Shown piece after piece: positions 39,155 through 48,067 of a DNA stretch of 64,000 bases. The notes beneath the pieces were generated by a model. That model saw only the letters and a list, made by a program, of their open reading frames with translations. It ran no database searches and was not told the origin of the DNA. Numbering within the stretch: position 1 is the first letter of the stretch; the number at the start of each line of letters is the position of its first letter. Source of the DNA: Scytonema millei VB511283 (GTDB lineage Bacteria > Cyanobacteriota > Cyanobacteriia > Cyanobacteriales > Chroococcidiopsidaceae); contig NZ_JTJC03000001.1 in the NCBI RefSeq assembly GCF_000817735.3, positions 939,710 through 1,003,709 of the forward strand, read 5' to 3'. The position numbers and the translations under genes were made by a program.

Positions 39155-39604
39155 ATGAAATTATTATTGGTCTGCAACCCAGGAGGTCATTTCTCGACCA
39201 TGATGGGTTTGAAAAGCTTTTGGTCTACCTACGAAAGAGAGTGGGTAACTTATCGGCATTATGACACGCAAAAATTAAGCGAAAAAGAACGGGTTTATTG
39301 GGTAGCAATGCAGGAAGCGCGGATGTTAGTTAAGGCATCGATCAACTTCTTTAAAGCTTTAGTTATTCTGCGCCAAAGCAAACCCGATTTAGTCCTGTCC
39401 ACGGGAGCTAGCATAGCCGTACCATTTATCGTAGCGAGCAAATTGTATGGCATTAAAACAGTTTTTATTGAAAGTATCTCGCGCTCGGGAAATTTGAGCC
39501 TCACAGGAAGAATTGTTTATAACCTAGTAGACGAGTTTTACGTCCAATGGCCCGAGTGTGTAGAACGCTATCCCAAGGCTCAATACAAAGGTGTAGTTGT
39601 GTAA
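39155..39604 (+). CDS. pssD: Alg14/PssD-like glycosyltransferase subunit
   Basis: The 149-residue protein matches the Alg14-like half of a two-part glycosyltransferase: VCNPGGHFSTMMGL at the N-terminus and KPDLVLSTGASIAVPFIVASKLYG, the acceptor-membrane half, followed by FIESISR. In rhizobia PssD with PssE forms a glucuronosyltransferase. The next gene, 30 bp later, is the matching Alg13/PssE half, so the two should assemble at the inner membrane. A uronic acid as donor would agree with the sugar dehydrogenase later in the locus, but this is inference. Confidence 0.88.
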   Translation: MKLLLVCNPGGHFSTMMGLKSFWSTYEREWVTYRHYDTQKLSEKERVYWVAMQEARMLVKASINFFKALVILRQSKPDLVLSTGASIAVPFIVASKLYGIKTVFIESISRSGNLSLTGRIVYNLVDEFYVQWPECVERYPKAQYKGVVV

Positions 39605-39634
39605 TTTTCTCCAAGCTTACGAAGGTTGATTTCA

Positions 39635-40126
39635 ATGATTGTTTACACGCTTGGAACTATCTTTTTTCCTTTCGATCGCGCTGTTGATTGGTTGCAAATA
39701 CTACTCGAACAAGAAATCATTGTCGAACCAGTATTACTTCAGCATGGTGCGACATCGGCTCGGTTGAACCATCCCCTGTTGACTAGCGTGCCTTCACTCA
39801 GTCGCCATGAAATGTATGCAGCGGCACAGCAGGCTTCATTAGTCATTTCACATGCAGGGCAAGGTTCTACACGAATGCTAGCAGAAATGGGTGCTTGTTT
39901 TGTCCTACTCCCCAGACTAAAACGCTATGGAGAACACGTAGACGACCATCAACTTTTATTCGCTCGCGCTGTAGAGAAACATGGCATACAACACTGTATC
40001 GAACTTCAGCAGTTACTTGAATATGTAAAGGAGCGTCCTTCTCCTTTCCAAGGAAAATTATTTAACGCTCCTTCACTAGTGATGCATTTAATTGAACGAT
40101 ATAGAAGTTTGGAACTTCAGAAATAA
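39635..40126 (+). CDS. pssE: Alg13/PssE-like glycosyltransferase subunit
   Basis: From the ATG at 39635, with CGAAGG as ribosome site, the protein has 163 residues. It is the C-terminal, nucleotide-sugar-binding half of a split GT28-type enzyme: MIVYTLGTIFFPFDRAVDWL at the start and SLVISHAGQGSTRMLAEMG, the donor-binding loop, then PRLKRYGEHVDDHQ. It pairs with the PssD-like protein encoded just upstream. Its stop is 14 bp from that of the convergent lyase-like gene. Confidence 0.88.
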   Translation: MIVYTLGTIFFPFDRAVDWLQILLEQEIIVEPVLLQHGATSARLNHPLLTSVPSLSRHEMYAAAQQASLVISHAGQGSTRMLAEMGACFVLLPRLKRYGEHVDDHQLLFARAVEKHGIQHCIELQQLLEYVKERPSPFQGKLFNAPSLVMHLIERYRSLELQK

Positions 40127-40139
40127 GCGATCGCGCTGC

Positions 40140-40949
40140 TTATGGTGCAACTTGTCCAAAGCCGGAATTAGCATCCCCCAGGCGATATTCGTCAGTGTAG
40201 ACAACTCTAGGAGCGGGACCCTGAAAGTTAGGATTGCCTTTATATAATCCCATCTTGAAATACGGTCCCGTGCCTTCATCGTTCCAGAAAGTCGCTCCCT
40301 GATAGTTCATTTTCTGAACGTAATTGCCGTTGCCTGTTTTTAGCCAAAGTTTGAGGAATCCATCGTTATTTCCCGTCCATTTCACATGCATGACAAAATC
40401 AGTCCATTGCCCTCGTAATTCAGCAACCTTAGCTATGGTATGACGAGTACATAGGGCATCAACAGAACCACCACTGCGTTGAAGATCGAATATGACGGAA
40501 TCGCCTCTGCGAGAAATCTTGGAGCCAATGCCACCACAGGGATGTTTTCTACCTTTTTTGGTAGGATAAGCCCCAAATTGATTCAAAATATCCCATCCTG
40601 CATCATTATCTTTCCAGTCTGTGGGGATGAATATAGACCACCCATACCAATAAGTTTCACCAATTTTAGTTTTATTCTTTTCGATTTCAGAACGTTCGCC
40701 GCAACGGTTTACCCAATGTTTAAAAGCTGTTTGTCCAGCTCTTTTAATATTGTAGGAAGGCTCCATTCCCGAGCAACCTTTGTTTCTAGATTGCGTAATT
40801 TCAGTCGATGACTCAATGATTCCGGCATGAGCTTGCTGTATTCCTACTGAAGCAAACAAAGCCGTACCCAAGAATATTGTGCCTAAAGCCGAGCGTAGCG
40901 ATCGCTGTTTCCAAACTTTGGCAGACTTATTGCAATTCTCAACGATCAT
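40140..40949 (-). CDS. Secreted polysaccharide-lyase-like protein (copy 1)
   Basis: The 269-residue protein has an N-terminal signal peptide (RSALGTIFLGTALFASVG, cleavage after AHA) and a beta-jellyroll-type domain with TKIGETYWYGWSIFIPTDW, GQWTDFVMHVKWTG and DGFLKLWLKTG. These recur in the heparin-lyase-I/glucuronan-lyase-like group (Pfam polysaccharide lyase, PL13/PL20-like). It should act on a polymer outside the cytoplasm, cutting or binding it. It is the only long leftward gene in the locus and a close paralogue of the gene at 42684. Catalytic residues could not be assigned by eye. Confidence 0.72.
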   Translation of the reverse strand: MIVENCNKSAKVWKQRSLRSALGTIFLGTALFASVGIQQAHAGIIESSTEITQSRNKGCSGMEPSYNIKRAGQTAFKHWVNRCGERSEIEKNKTKIGETYWYGWSIFIPTDWKDNDAGWDILNQFGAYPTKKGRKHPCGGIGSKISRRGDSVIFDLQRSGGSVDALCTRHTIAKVAELRGQWTDFVMHVKWTGNNDGFLKLWLKTGNGNYVQKMNYQGATFWNDEGTGPYFKMGLYKGNPNFQGPAPRVVYTDEYRLGDANSGFGQVAP

Positions 40950-41629
40950 ATTTAAGTTCTCCGTAGATGCAGAATTTTTAACGCTAATTTGAGTAATTCC
41001 TATTGAGTCAAAGCATCTAAAAAGTCTTAAATGAATGACTCAAACTGAATCAATTAGCAGAATTTAACTGCACGTTGTCTTTCCACAAATCAGCGGTGAA
41101 CTCAAGTTAATGCTTGCTTCCATCTATTTCTAGGAGAAAAACTACTGATTTTTCTGAAAACCGTAATTCTACCGATCTTTTTGCGTAACTAGAACTTCTG
41201 TAAAAATACGCTGGTGAATATGACTAATGCTGCAAATGAAGGGACTAACCAATGCGTTATTACTTTAAAAAATTAGTTCGAGATTTGAGAGATAAACTGT
41301 CCCTCAATCGATAACTTTCTCTGAAGCTATAGCTGATAAGCGATCGCAGAATGCAGATTAACAATGTTGTGAATTCCGACTAATCGCTGCTCAAAAACTC
41401 AATTCTTGTCCGTTATATCGGTAAAAGCAGGAATACTAGTAATTTAGTGCGATCGTTGTTAAATAATTCCACTGAAAATCAGTACGCGACCGGTAGAAAA
41501 ACGGAGACTTGAGTTGACTCAAACTACGAAATTCATCTCTTATGACTAAGACTCAAACATCCTCAAATCGACGATTTAGCTATGACTCAGTAAAAACACT
41601 GGTACTAGCTAATTCTTGCAGGAGTTACG
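40950..41629. other. Long divergent intergenic region
   Basis: About 0.7 kb with no gene. It contains GACTCAAAC three times (41037, 41516, 41550) and a TTGAGTCAA site at 41003. One copy is part of TGAGTTGACTCA at 41510-41521, a small palindrome. Promoters of the lyase gene (left) and rfbF (right) must lie here. Confidence 0.5.
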
Positions 41630-41851
41630 CGAAAGATCCCCCCTAACCCCCTTAAAAAGGGGGGAACTTGACTTAAAGCCCCCTTCTGAAGGGTGTTGGG
41701 GGATCGAAATCCCCAACTTCAAATGCAGATCTAAAGCTCCCTTTTGAAGGGGGTTGGGGGATCGAAATCTCCAACTTCAAATGCAGCTCTAAAGCCCCCT
41801 TCTGAAGGGTGTTGGGGGATCGAAATCTCCAACTTCAAATGCGTATCTTCT
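41630..41851. repeat. Amplified C-run/G-run element with 58-bp tandem units
   Basis: The element starts with AGGAGTTACGCG and ends near TGCGTATCTTCT, degenerate versions of the 12-bp ends seen at 54649. Inside, a 58-bp unit containing GAAGGGTGTTGGGGGATC and CCAACTTCAAATGCAG is repeated three times (AACTTCAAATG at 41715, 41773 and 41831). It directly precedes rfbF. Confidence 0.85.
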
Positions 41852-41899
41852 GTCTCAAACAAATTTTCCTAAACTACTACAAAACTAAGAGGTAAAGCT

Positions 41900-42673
41900 A
41901 TGAAAGCTATTCTACTCGCTGGCGGACTTGGCACTCGTTTAAGTGAAGAAACAACCATTAAGCCAAAGCCAATGGTTGAAATTGGTGGTAGACCAATTCT
42001 TTGGCACATTATGAAGACTTATTCTACCTATGGCATTAATGATTTTATTATTTGCTGCGGCTACAAAGGCTATGTAATTAAAGAGTACTTTGCTAACTAC
42101 TTCTTACACATGTCCGATGTCACATTTGATATGCGCTTTAATCAAATGAACGTTCATTGCGGTTATGCCGAACCTTGGCGAGTCACGCTAGTTGATACGG
42201 GAGAATCAACCATGACTGGCGGACGGCTGAAGCGAGTCAAAGAGCATATTGGTAGTGAAACTTTCTGTTTTACTTATGGTGATGGTGTAAGTAGCGTCAA
42301 TATTAAACAGCTAATTGAATTTCACAAACAACAAAAAACTTTAGCTACTTTAACAGCAACTCAGCCACCAGGAAGATTTGGTGCAATTTGCCTCGAACAG
42401 GAACAAACTAAAATTACTTCTTTCCAAGAAAAGCCTACAGGAGATGGCGCTTGGATTAATGGTGGTTACTTTGTTTTGGAGCCAGAAGTTATTGACTACA
42501 TAGCAGATGACTCCACCGTTTGGGAAAGCGAACCATTAGAAAAGTTAGCTTATAACGAGCAGTTATCTGCCTACAAACATGATGGTTTTTGGCAACCAAT
42601 GGATACTTTAAGAGATAAAAACTATCTCGAAGATCTTTGGAAGAGCGGTAAAGCTCCTTGGAAAGTATGGTAG
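41900..42673 (+). CDS. rfbF: Glucose-1-phosphate cytidylyltransferase
   Basis: The 257-residue enzyme makes CDP-glucose from CTP and glucose 1-phosphate. It has the nucleotidyltransferase loop [25 protein letters not shown] and the RfbF-specific stretch [15 protein letters not shown], with [19 protein letters not shown] further on. CDP-glucose normally enters the dideoxyhexose branch through RfbG and RfbH, but neither gene is next to it. The next gene, 10 bp on, is a lyase-like protein. The downstream SDR epimerase at 49400 is a candidate to act later in this branch. GAGGTAAAG precedes the ATG. Confidence 0.94.
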   Translation: MKAILLAGGLGTRLSEETTIKPKPMVEIGGRPILWHIMKTYSTYGINDFIICCGYKGYVIKEYFANYFLHMSDVTFDMRFNQMNVHCGYAEPWRVTLVDTGESTMTGGRLKRVKEHIGSETFCFTYGDGVSSVNIKQLIEFHKQQKTLATLTATQPPGRFGAICLEQEQTKITSFQEKPTGDGAWINGGYFVLEPEVIDYIADDSTVWESEPLEKLAYNEQLSAYKHDGFWQPMDTLRDKNYLEDLWKSGKAPWKVW

Positions 42674-42683
42674 GACACTGAAT

Positions 42684-43505
42684 ATGAATACTAAAGGGTG
42701 TAATCATTTCTTTATAGGTGTATTAGCGTTATGTACGACCTTCTTGTGCTTACCCGAAGGAGTGCATAAATCTGATGCAAAAATCATTGATTCAGTGACT
42801 ACAACTGTTAAGCGCCCAGAAATTGGTAAAGGGGGTTCTGCTTGCCAAAAGCTAGCAACTATTTCCCCTGCTAAAGGGAACGGACAGAAGGTTTTCAAAC
42901 ATTGGGTAGATCGTTGCGGCGAACGGTCTGAGATGGCAACGAAAAAAACTAAGATTGGTGAAACCTACTGGTATGGATGGTCTATGTTCGTTCCCTCTAC
43001 TTGGAAAAATACCGATGCAGGATTTGATATCGTAAACCAATTTGGAGCTTTTCCCTCCAAAAAAGGAAGAAGATACAAGTGTGGTGGTATCGGATCTAAA
43101 ATTTCTCGCCAAGGTAGTAACTTTATCTTCGATTTCCAACGGCAAGGTAATTCTGTTGATGTCGAATGTACTAAATTCACCTTAGCTAAAGTTTCCCAAT
43201 TGCAAGGGCAATGGACTGATTTTGTCATGCATGTGAAATGGACGGGAAATCGAGATGGATTCCTTAAACTGTGGATGAAAACAGGCAACGGTAAATATAT
43301 TCAAAAAATTAATCATCGGGGAGCGACTTTCTGGAACGATGAAGGCACGGGACCATACTTCAAGATGGGATTGTATAAGGGCAATCCTAACTTTAAGGGT
43401 CCTGCTCCTCGATCGCTCTATACTGCTGAATATCGCCTGGGTGATGCTAATTCCAGCTTCAAGCAAGTTGCACCGCGTCTTTCTAAGCAAAAAATAGCTG
43501 ATTAA
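42684..43505 (+). CDS. Secreted polysaccharide-lyase-like protein (copy 2)
   Basis: The 273-residue paralogue of the leftward gene at 40140 shares KHWVxRCGERSE, KTKIGETYWYGWS, CGGIGSKISR, GQWTDFVMHVKWTG and ATFWNDEGTGPYFKMGLYKGNPNF. It has an N-terminal hydrophobic signal (FFIGVLALCTTFLCLP) and should be secreted or periplasmic. Together with copy 1 it brackets rfbF, in inverted orientation. It is translated just after rfbF (10-bp gap). The lyase activity is inferred from the fold family; a binding or trimming role cannot be excluded. Confidence 0.72.
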   Translation: MNTKGCNHFFIGVLALCTTFLCLPEGVHKSDAKIIDSVTTTVKRPEIGKGGSACQKLATISPAKGNGQKVFKHWVDRCGERSEMATKKTKIGETYWYGWSMFVPSTWKNTDAGFDIVNQFGAFPSKKGRRYKCGGIGSKISRQGSNFIFDFQRQGNSVDVECTKFTLAKVSQLQGQWTDFVMHVKWTGNRDGFLKLWMKTGNGKYIQKINHRGATFWNDEGTGPYFKMGLYKGNPNFKGPAPRSLYTAEYRLGDANSSFKQVAPRLSKQKIAD

Positions 43506-43578
43506 TTCCTCAAGTTCAGCTTAAAAATTAATTGCTACGGCAATTCTAAATTATTCACGAACAACAGTTGATTTTATC

Positions 43579-43603
43579 GTAAGGTGGGCAATGCCCACCC
43601 TAC
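43579..43603. repeat. GTAAGGTGGGCA/TGCCCACCCTAC hairpin
   Basis: An imperfect inverted repeat with core TGGGCAATGCCCA, related to the hairpin at 8451. It lies 48 bp before the first GT61 gene. Confidence 0.75.
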
Positions 43604-43650
43604 ACTTAAATTTTTGTAGCGAATGGTAGTTGTTCAAGGAGATATTTTTT

Positions 43651-44889
43651 ATGTCATTTGTTATAAACGTACTTAAGAAAAAAATTATGACTGGTCGCCT
43701 GAGATCGGCGGTTGGAATGATTCGTTTTCCACTCCGTCAATGGGTGTTTTCCATTGCTACAAAAAAGCTGGGCTTAAATATAGTAACTAGGGAAGAAATT
43801 TTAAAAAACAAAGAGCAATATTCCTTAATTCAATTTGGCACAGAGGAAACAATCTTAGTTGACGAGCCTTACAACAAGAATCCTAATGAAATTCCCAGCA
43901 TAATTTCTAGCAGAATTGGTAAACCGAATACCTTAAACCAACCTGGCATATTTGAAGTTGCAAATGCTCGGCTGGTAGGTTCTACAGCCGTAGGATTTGA
44001 TGCAGATGGGAACTTACTTGCAGAAACACTCAATCCGCTAAATTTAAGTAGAGCTATACCTACACGTACCCATATTCTTAAATATTTGCCTACTTGGGAA
44101 GATCGAGTAGATACAGCCTGTTCGATAGTAATGGGTAACGGTAATTATTTTCACTGGATTGCAGATTATTTAACTCGGCTTCAAGGACTTGAATTCTATC
44201 AAGAACAAACTGGAAGAAAACCGACTTTAATTATAGATAAAAATCCTGCTAAGTGGCAGATAGAATCTCTTAGACTCTTAGGATACGAGCCAGAGAATTG
44301 TCTACCCTGGAATGGAACGAGTTTAAAAGTTGACCGATTAGTCATCCCTTCCTGGCGACGCGAACGGCGCATCATACCACCTTCTGTCTGTCGGTGGATG
44401 CGGCAGCGTATGCTCAGCAATCTAGATAAAGTAAAAAGTCAAAGTGAAAGTTTTAGTTCTAGAATCTATATCTCTAGAACCAAAACAACTGGTCGTCAAG
44501 TGACAAATGAAGAGGAAGTTTTAGCAGCTTTGGCTCCATTAGGATTTGTATCTTACACAATGGAGAAAATGAGCTTTGCCGATCAAGTTAGATTATTTTC
44601 TCAAGCAGAAATCGTTGTTTCGCCTCATGGTGCTGCGCTTACAAATACCCTCTTTGCGCAGAACTTAAACGTCATCGAACTTTTTGGTTCGTATGGTAGT
44701 CCATCTTTCTTCCTTTTAGCAAAAGCATTAGGTTTTCGATATGCTTGCCTTGCAACAGGATACAGTGGCAAAAATGAGTTTAGTCAGAAGTATAACGGCG
44801 TAACGGTGGATGTAGCGAGATTGCAGATTCTCGTTGAAGAAATGTTATCTCTATCTAGCGATCGCTCCTTGTTAAGTATGAACTCATAA
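43651..44889 (+). CDS. GT61 (DUF563) glycosyltransferase, tandem copy 1
   Basis: From the ATG at 43651, preceded by AAGGAG, the protein has 412 residues. It has the family's HW...D motif in YFHWIADYLTRLQGLEFYQ, the basic SSRIYISRTKTTGRQ and the C-terminal PHGAALTNTLFAQNLNVIELFGS. DUF563/GT61 enzymes transfer sugars such as xylose or GlcNAc in eukaryotes and are frequent in bacterial surface-polysaccharide loci. N-terminal basic residues (VLKKKIMTGRLRSAVG) are shared by all four tandem copies and may associate with the membrane. Donor and acceptor are unknown. Confidence 0.82.
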   Translation: MSFVINVLKKKIMTGRLRSAVGMIRFPLRQWVFSIATKKLGLNIVTREEILKNKEQYSLIQFGTEETILVDEPYNKNPNEIPSIISSRIGKPNTLNQPGIFEVANARLVGSTAVGFDADGNLLAETLNPLNLSRAIPTRTHILKYLPTWEDRVDTACSIVMGNGNYFHWIADYLTRLQGLEFYQEQTGRKPTLIIDKNPAKWQIESLRLLGYEPENCLPWNGTSLKVDRLVIPSWRRERRIIPPSVCRWMRQRMLSNLDKVKSQSESFSSRIYISRTKTTGRQVTNEEEVLAALAPLGFVSYTMEKMSFADQVRLFSQAEIVVSPHGAALTNTLFAQNLNVIELFGSYGSPSFFLLAKALGFRYACLATGYSGKNEFSQKYNGVTVDVARLQILVEEMLSLSSDRSLLSMNS

Positions 44890-45151
44890 GTCTTTTTAGA
44901 TTGCGTTCGATAAGCAAACAATAGTTTTTTCAAGAAAGATATTTGCGATCTTTTCAACAAATCCGATCGAGAAAAAATTCTGGTTGCTGCTCGTAAAGCA
45001 TTAAGTGGTTCTCTGTTAGTGTCGATCGCCAACTGACAATTACTACCTACTGATATCCATAGAGCTAGAGCTAGCAAAGTGACAACCGAGTCAATAAAAA
45101 TAATCAAGTTTACAACAAAAGCAAGTTGTAATTATTCAGGGGAAAAATCTC

Positions 45152-46423
45152 ATGGTGTCATCTATACTGAAGTCGTTCAAGAAAAAAATTCTAGTTGGTC
45201 GTCGTAGACAAACCATTTTGTTAATAAAAAGACCCTTGCGCCAGTGGATATTCTCTCAGGCGATCGAAAAGCTCGGCTTAAATCTAGTTACAAGGAAAGA
45301 ATTACTCGCTCAACGCAAAAAATACCATGTTCAAAACTTTAGCTCTGGGGAATCAGTTATAATTGACAAGCCCCGTCAAGGTTCAGATGAAATGCCTAAA
45401 CTAACTGAAAGTATGGGCAGTTTTACTTTGGAAGAGCCTATAGTATTTGAAGTGGAAAACGCTAAACTTGTTGGACCTGCTGCTGTTGGTTTCGATCGAG
45501 ATGGAAGCATAATTTCAGAAATAATCACTGGAAATCTAAAGAGTTTAAACAGATTGCCTGCACGAACCTTATTTTTAAAGCAATTGCCTGATTTTACCAC
45601 TCCTCAAATGAACGTAGCTTGTTCGCTGGTGAATCCAACTAGCATGGGCTATTTTACCTGGATGGGAAATTTAACTCGATTTGAAGGAATAGAATATTAT
45701 CAAGCACAAACTGGAATCAAACCAAAATTAATTATTAATTCTCATCCTACTAAGTGGCAAAGAGAATCTCTTAGACTCTTAGGATATGAGCCGCAAGATT
45801 GTATACAATGGAACGGCTCAAGAATAAAAGTTAGTCGATTAGTAGTTCCATCTTATCGTCGCGTACAACAGCTAATTTCACCTTCAGGCTGTCGTTGGCT
45901 TCGTCAACGTCTAGTTAGTAATTTACCTGGCAAAGAAAGCGAAAAAGGCGATTTTTCATCCAGAGTATACATTGTTCGTACTAAAAAAACAGGTCGGACA
46001 ATTATTAATGAAGAGGAAGTCCTATCTGTTTTAACTCAATTGGGATTTGTGGGTTACACGCTAGAAGAATTGAGTTTTGCAGACCAGGTTAGACTATTTT
46101 CTCAAGCAGAAATGGTTGTTGCTGCTCATGGTGCTGGGTTAGCAAATATTATGTTTGCAGAAAACTTGAAGGTAATCGAACTTTTTGGTTCATATGGTAC
46201 TGCGGCTTATTTTGTTTTATCTAAAATGCTGAATTTTGACTATGCTTGCTTAGTATCAGATCCTCAAGGAAAAAACCAAGTGAGTGAGAGATACACCGAT
46301 ATGACAGTAGACATCGCCAAACTAAAAACGCTTCTTACAGAAATGTTGTCTAGCGATCGCCAACCTTTAGTTAAACCTATTGATGTGCAACAAATTGATG
46401 AGCAAAAATTAGTTGATTCTTAA
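45152..46423 (+). CDS. GT61 (DUF563) glycosyltransferase, tandem copy 2, altered active-site motif
   Basis: The 423-residue paralogue of the flanking genes keeps the basic N-terminus, SSRVYIVRTKKTGR and the C-terminal HGAGLANIMFA. In place of the FHWxxD segment it has YFTWMGNLTRFEG: the His is Thr169 (codon 45656-45658), the Asp is lost and one residue is deleted. The following PHGAG is AHGAG. The other four GT61 proteins in the window keep His and Asp. The reading frame is otherwise intact, so this may be a catalytically dead partner or an enzyme of changed specificity. Ribosome site CAGGGGAA precedes the ATG. Confidence 0.78.
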   Translation: MVSSILKSFKKKILVGRRRQTILLIKRPLRQWIFSQAIEKLGLNLVTRKELLAQRKKYHVQNFSSGESVIIDKPRQGSDEMPKLTESMGSFTLEEPIVFEVENAKLVGPAAVGFDRDGSIISEIITGNLKSLNRLPARTLFLKQLPDFTTPQMNVACSLVNPTSMGYFTWMGNLTRFEGIEYYQAQTGIKPKLIINSHPTKWQRESLRLLGYEPQDCIQWNGSRIKVSRLVVPSYRRVQQLISPSGCRWLRQRLVSNLPGKESEKGDFSSRVYIVRTKKTGRTIINEEEVLSVLTQLGFVGYTLEELSFADQVRLFSQAEMVVAAHGAGLANIMFAENLKVIELFGSYGTAAYFVLSKMLNFDYACLVSDPQGKNQVSERYTDMTVDIAKLKTLLTEMLSSDRQPLVKPIDVQQIDEQKLVDS

Positions 46424-46630
46424 ATTGCTTGGCGATCGCAATTTCTTCAGCAGGGTGTCCAATGGCTTAAGTAAAACCGCAAGTATTATCTAATAAATAG
46501 GAGTGACCCTGGCGGACTGCGTGTTGAGCGCTATTCCTATCTGAGGAAAGCTTAACCTTCTAACCTTAATTCGATAGGATGTTTGGATGACGACCGGCAA
46601 ACAAGTCATAGCTTTTTAAGGAAAGATTTT

Positions 46631-47914
46631 ATGGCATCTGTAAGGAATTTGCTAAAGAAAAAGATTCTAGTTGGTCATCGTATAGTCATTTATAAGAGAA
46701 TTAAAAAATCACTGCGTAAGTGGATATTTTCTCTTTTTAAAGAGAAGAAAGGTTTTGATATTCTGACAAGAGAAAAACTATTTAAAAATAACGATAAATA
46801 CCAAATTCTCCCCTTCGGAGCTGAAGAGAACATTATAATTAGTGAGCCGTTTAATGGAGTAGATGAACTACCAAATTTAATTAAGACTACAAGTTTACTT
46901 ACAAGCGCAATTGGCAAATTTACTTTAAAAAAGCCTTTTGTAGCTGAAGTAATAAATGCCGAGCTTGTTGGTTCGGCAGCAGTTGGATTCGATCGGGAGG
47001 GAAGCTTAATTACAGAAACTGTAATGCAAGATCTAGTAAATATAGAAAGATATTTACCTAATGGCATTCCTGCACAAACTTTAATCTTAAAGAATTTACC
47101 TAGCTTTGGCTCTCCTCAACTGGATACAGCTTGTTCGTTACTTAATTGGTGGTCTAAGAATTATTCTCATTGGATAGTAGATTGTTTATTGCGACTCGAA
47201 GGACTTGAATATTATCAAGAGAAAACTGGAAGAAAACTAACTTTAATTATTGAACCAAATCCTCCTGGCTGGAAAATAGAGTCTCTCAAACTTTTAGGAT
47301 ATGAACTAGATGATTGTGTAGCTTGGAAAGGTTCAAAAATAAAAGTCAACCGATTAATAGTTCCATCTTTTCGACGCGAGCAAGCCTTCCCTGTATCACC
47401 AGCCGCCTGTCAGTGGCTTCGTCAACGCCTGTTGAGTAATCTTCCTAATGTAGAGAGCAAACAGCACTCTTTTTCACCAAGAATCTATATTTCTCGCGCC
47501 AAAACAACAGGTCGTAAAGTAATTAATGAAGACGCTGTTTTAAAAGCTCTATCTCCTTTTGGATTTGTGGCATACGCACCAGAAAATATGAGCTTTGCAG
47601 ATGAGGTTAGACTATTTTCACAAGCAGAAATAGTTGTTGCTCCTCATGGTTCTGGTCTCGTAAATATAATATTTGCTCAGAACCTGAGCGTCATCGAACT
47701 TTTTGGTTCAACTGGTGTTCCATGCTTTTTAGTTTTAGCAAAATCACTAGGTTTTCAGTATGGATGTCTTACAGCAGACTACAATTCGAGAAATAATCAC
47801 TCCTTTGAGCAGAACAATAACATAATGGTGGACATTCCTAAATTGCAGGTTCTCGTTGAGGAGATGTTAACCATGAGATATAGCGATCGCCACCCTGTAA
47901 TTACTACTTATTGA
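46631..47914 (+). CDS. GT61 (DUF563) glycosyltransferase, tandem copy 3
   Basis: From the ATG at 46631, with AAGGAAAG before it, the protein has 427 residues. It keeps SHWIVDCLLRLEGLEYYQ, SPRIYISRAKTTGRK and APHGSGLVNIIFAQ, so the active-site motif is intact. Compared with its neighbours it has an extra loop of about ten residues near residue 95 (TTSLLTSAIGKF). An in-frame TTG at 46583 is not preferred. The gap before it and the gap after it share sequence (TTGCTTGGCGATCGCA), showing that gene and spacer were duplicated together. Confidence 0.82.
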   Translation: MASVRNLLKKKILVGHRIVIYKRIKKSLRKWIFSLFKEKKGFDILTREKLFKNNDKYQILPFGAEENIIISEPFNGVDELPNLIKTTSLLTSAIGKFTLKKPFVAEVINAELVGSAAVGFDREGSLITETVMQDLVNIERYLPNGIPAQTLILKNLPSFGSPQLDTACSLLNWWSKNYSHWIVDCLLRLEGLEYYQEKTGRKLTLIIEPNPPGWKIESLKLLGYELDDCVAWKGSKIKVNRLIVPSFRREQAFPVSPAACQWLRQRLLSNLPNVESKQHSFSPRIYISRAKTTGRKVINEDAVLKALSPFGFVAYAPENMSFADEVRLFSQAEIVVAPHGSGLVNIIFAQNLSVIELFGSTGVPCFLVLAKSLGFQYGCLTADYNSRNNHSFEQNNNIMVDIPKLQVLVEEMLTMRYSDRHPVITTY

Positions 47915-48067
47915 CAAGCAACAACTAGCTGGCTACTAGATTGCTTGGCGATCGCAGTTTTATTCAGATAAATGCAGCAATACCTTAAGTGCAACAGTAC
48001 TTACTGTTTTACTTAGTTTGGTTGAACTCCAACTAACAAAAATCCTATTCTTTGCAGGAAAAATGCT

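Noticed and set aside
41630-41851. CRISPR-like spaced repeat
   Set aside because: The 58-bp units are repeated in full with no variable spacer.
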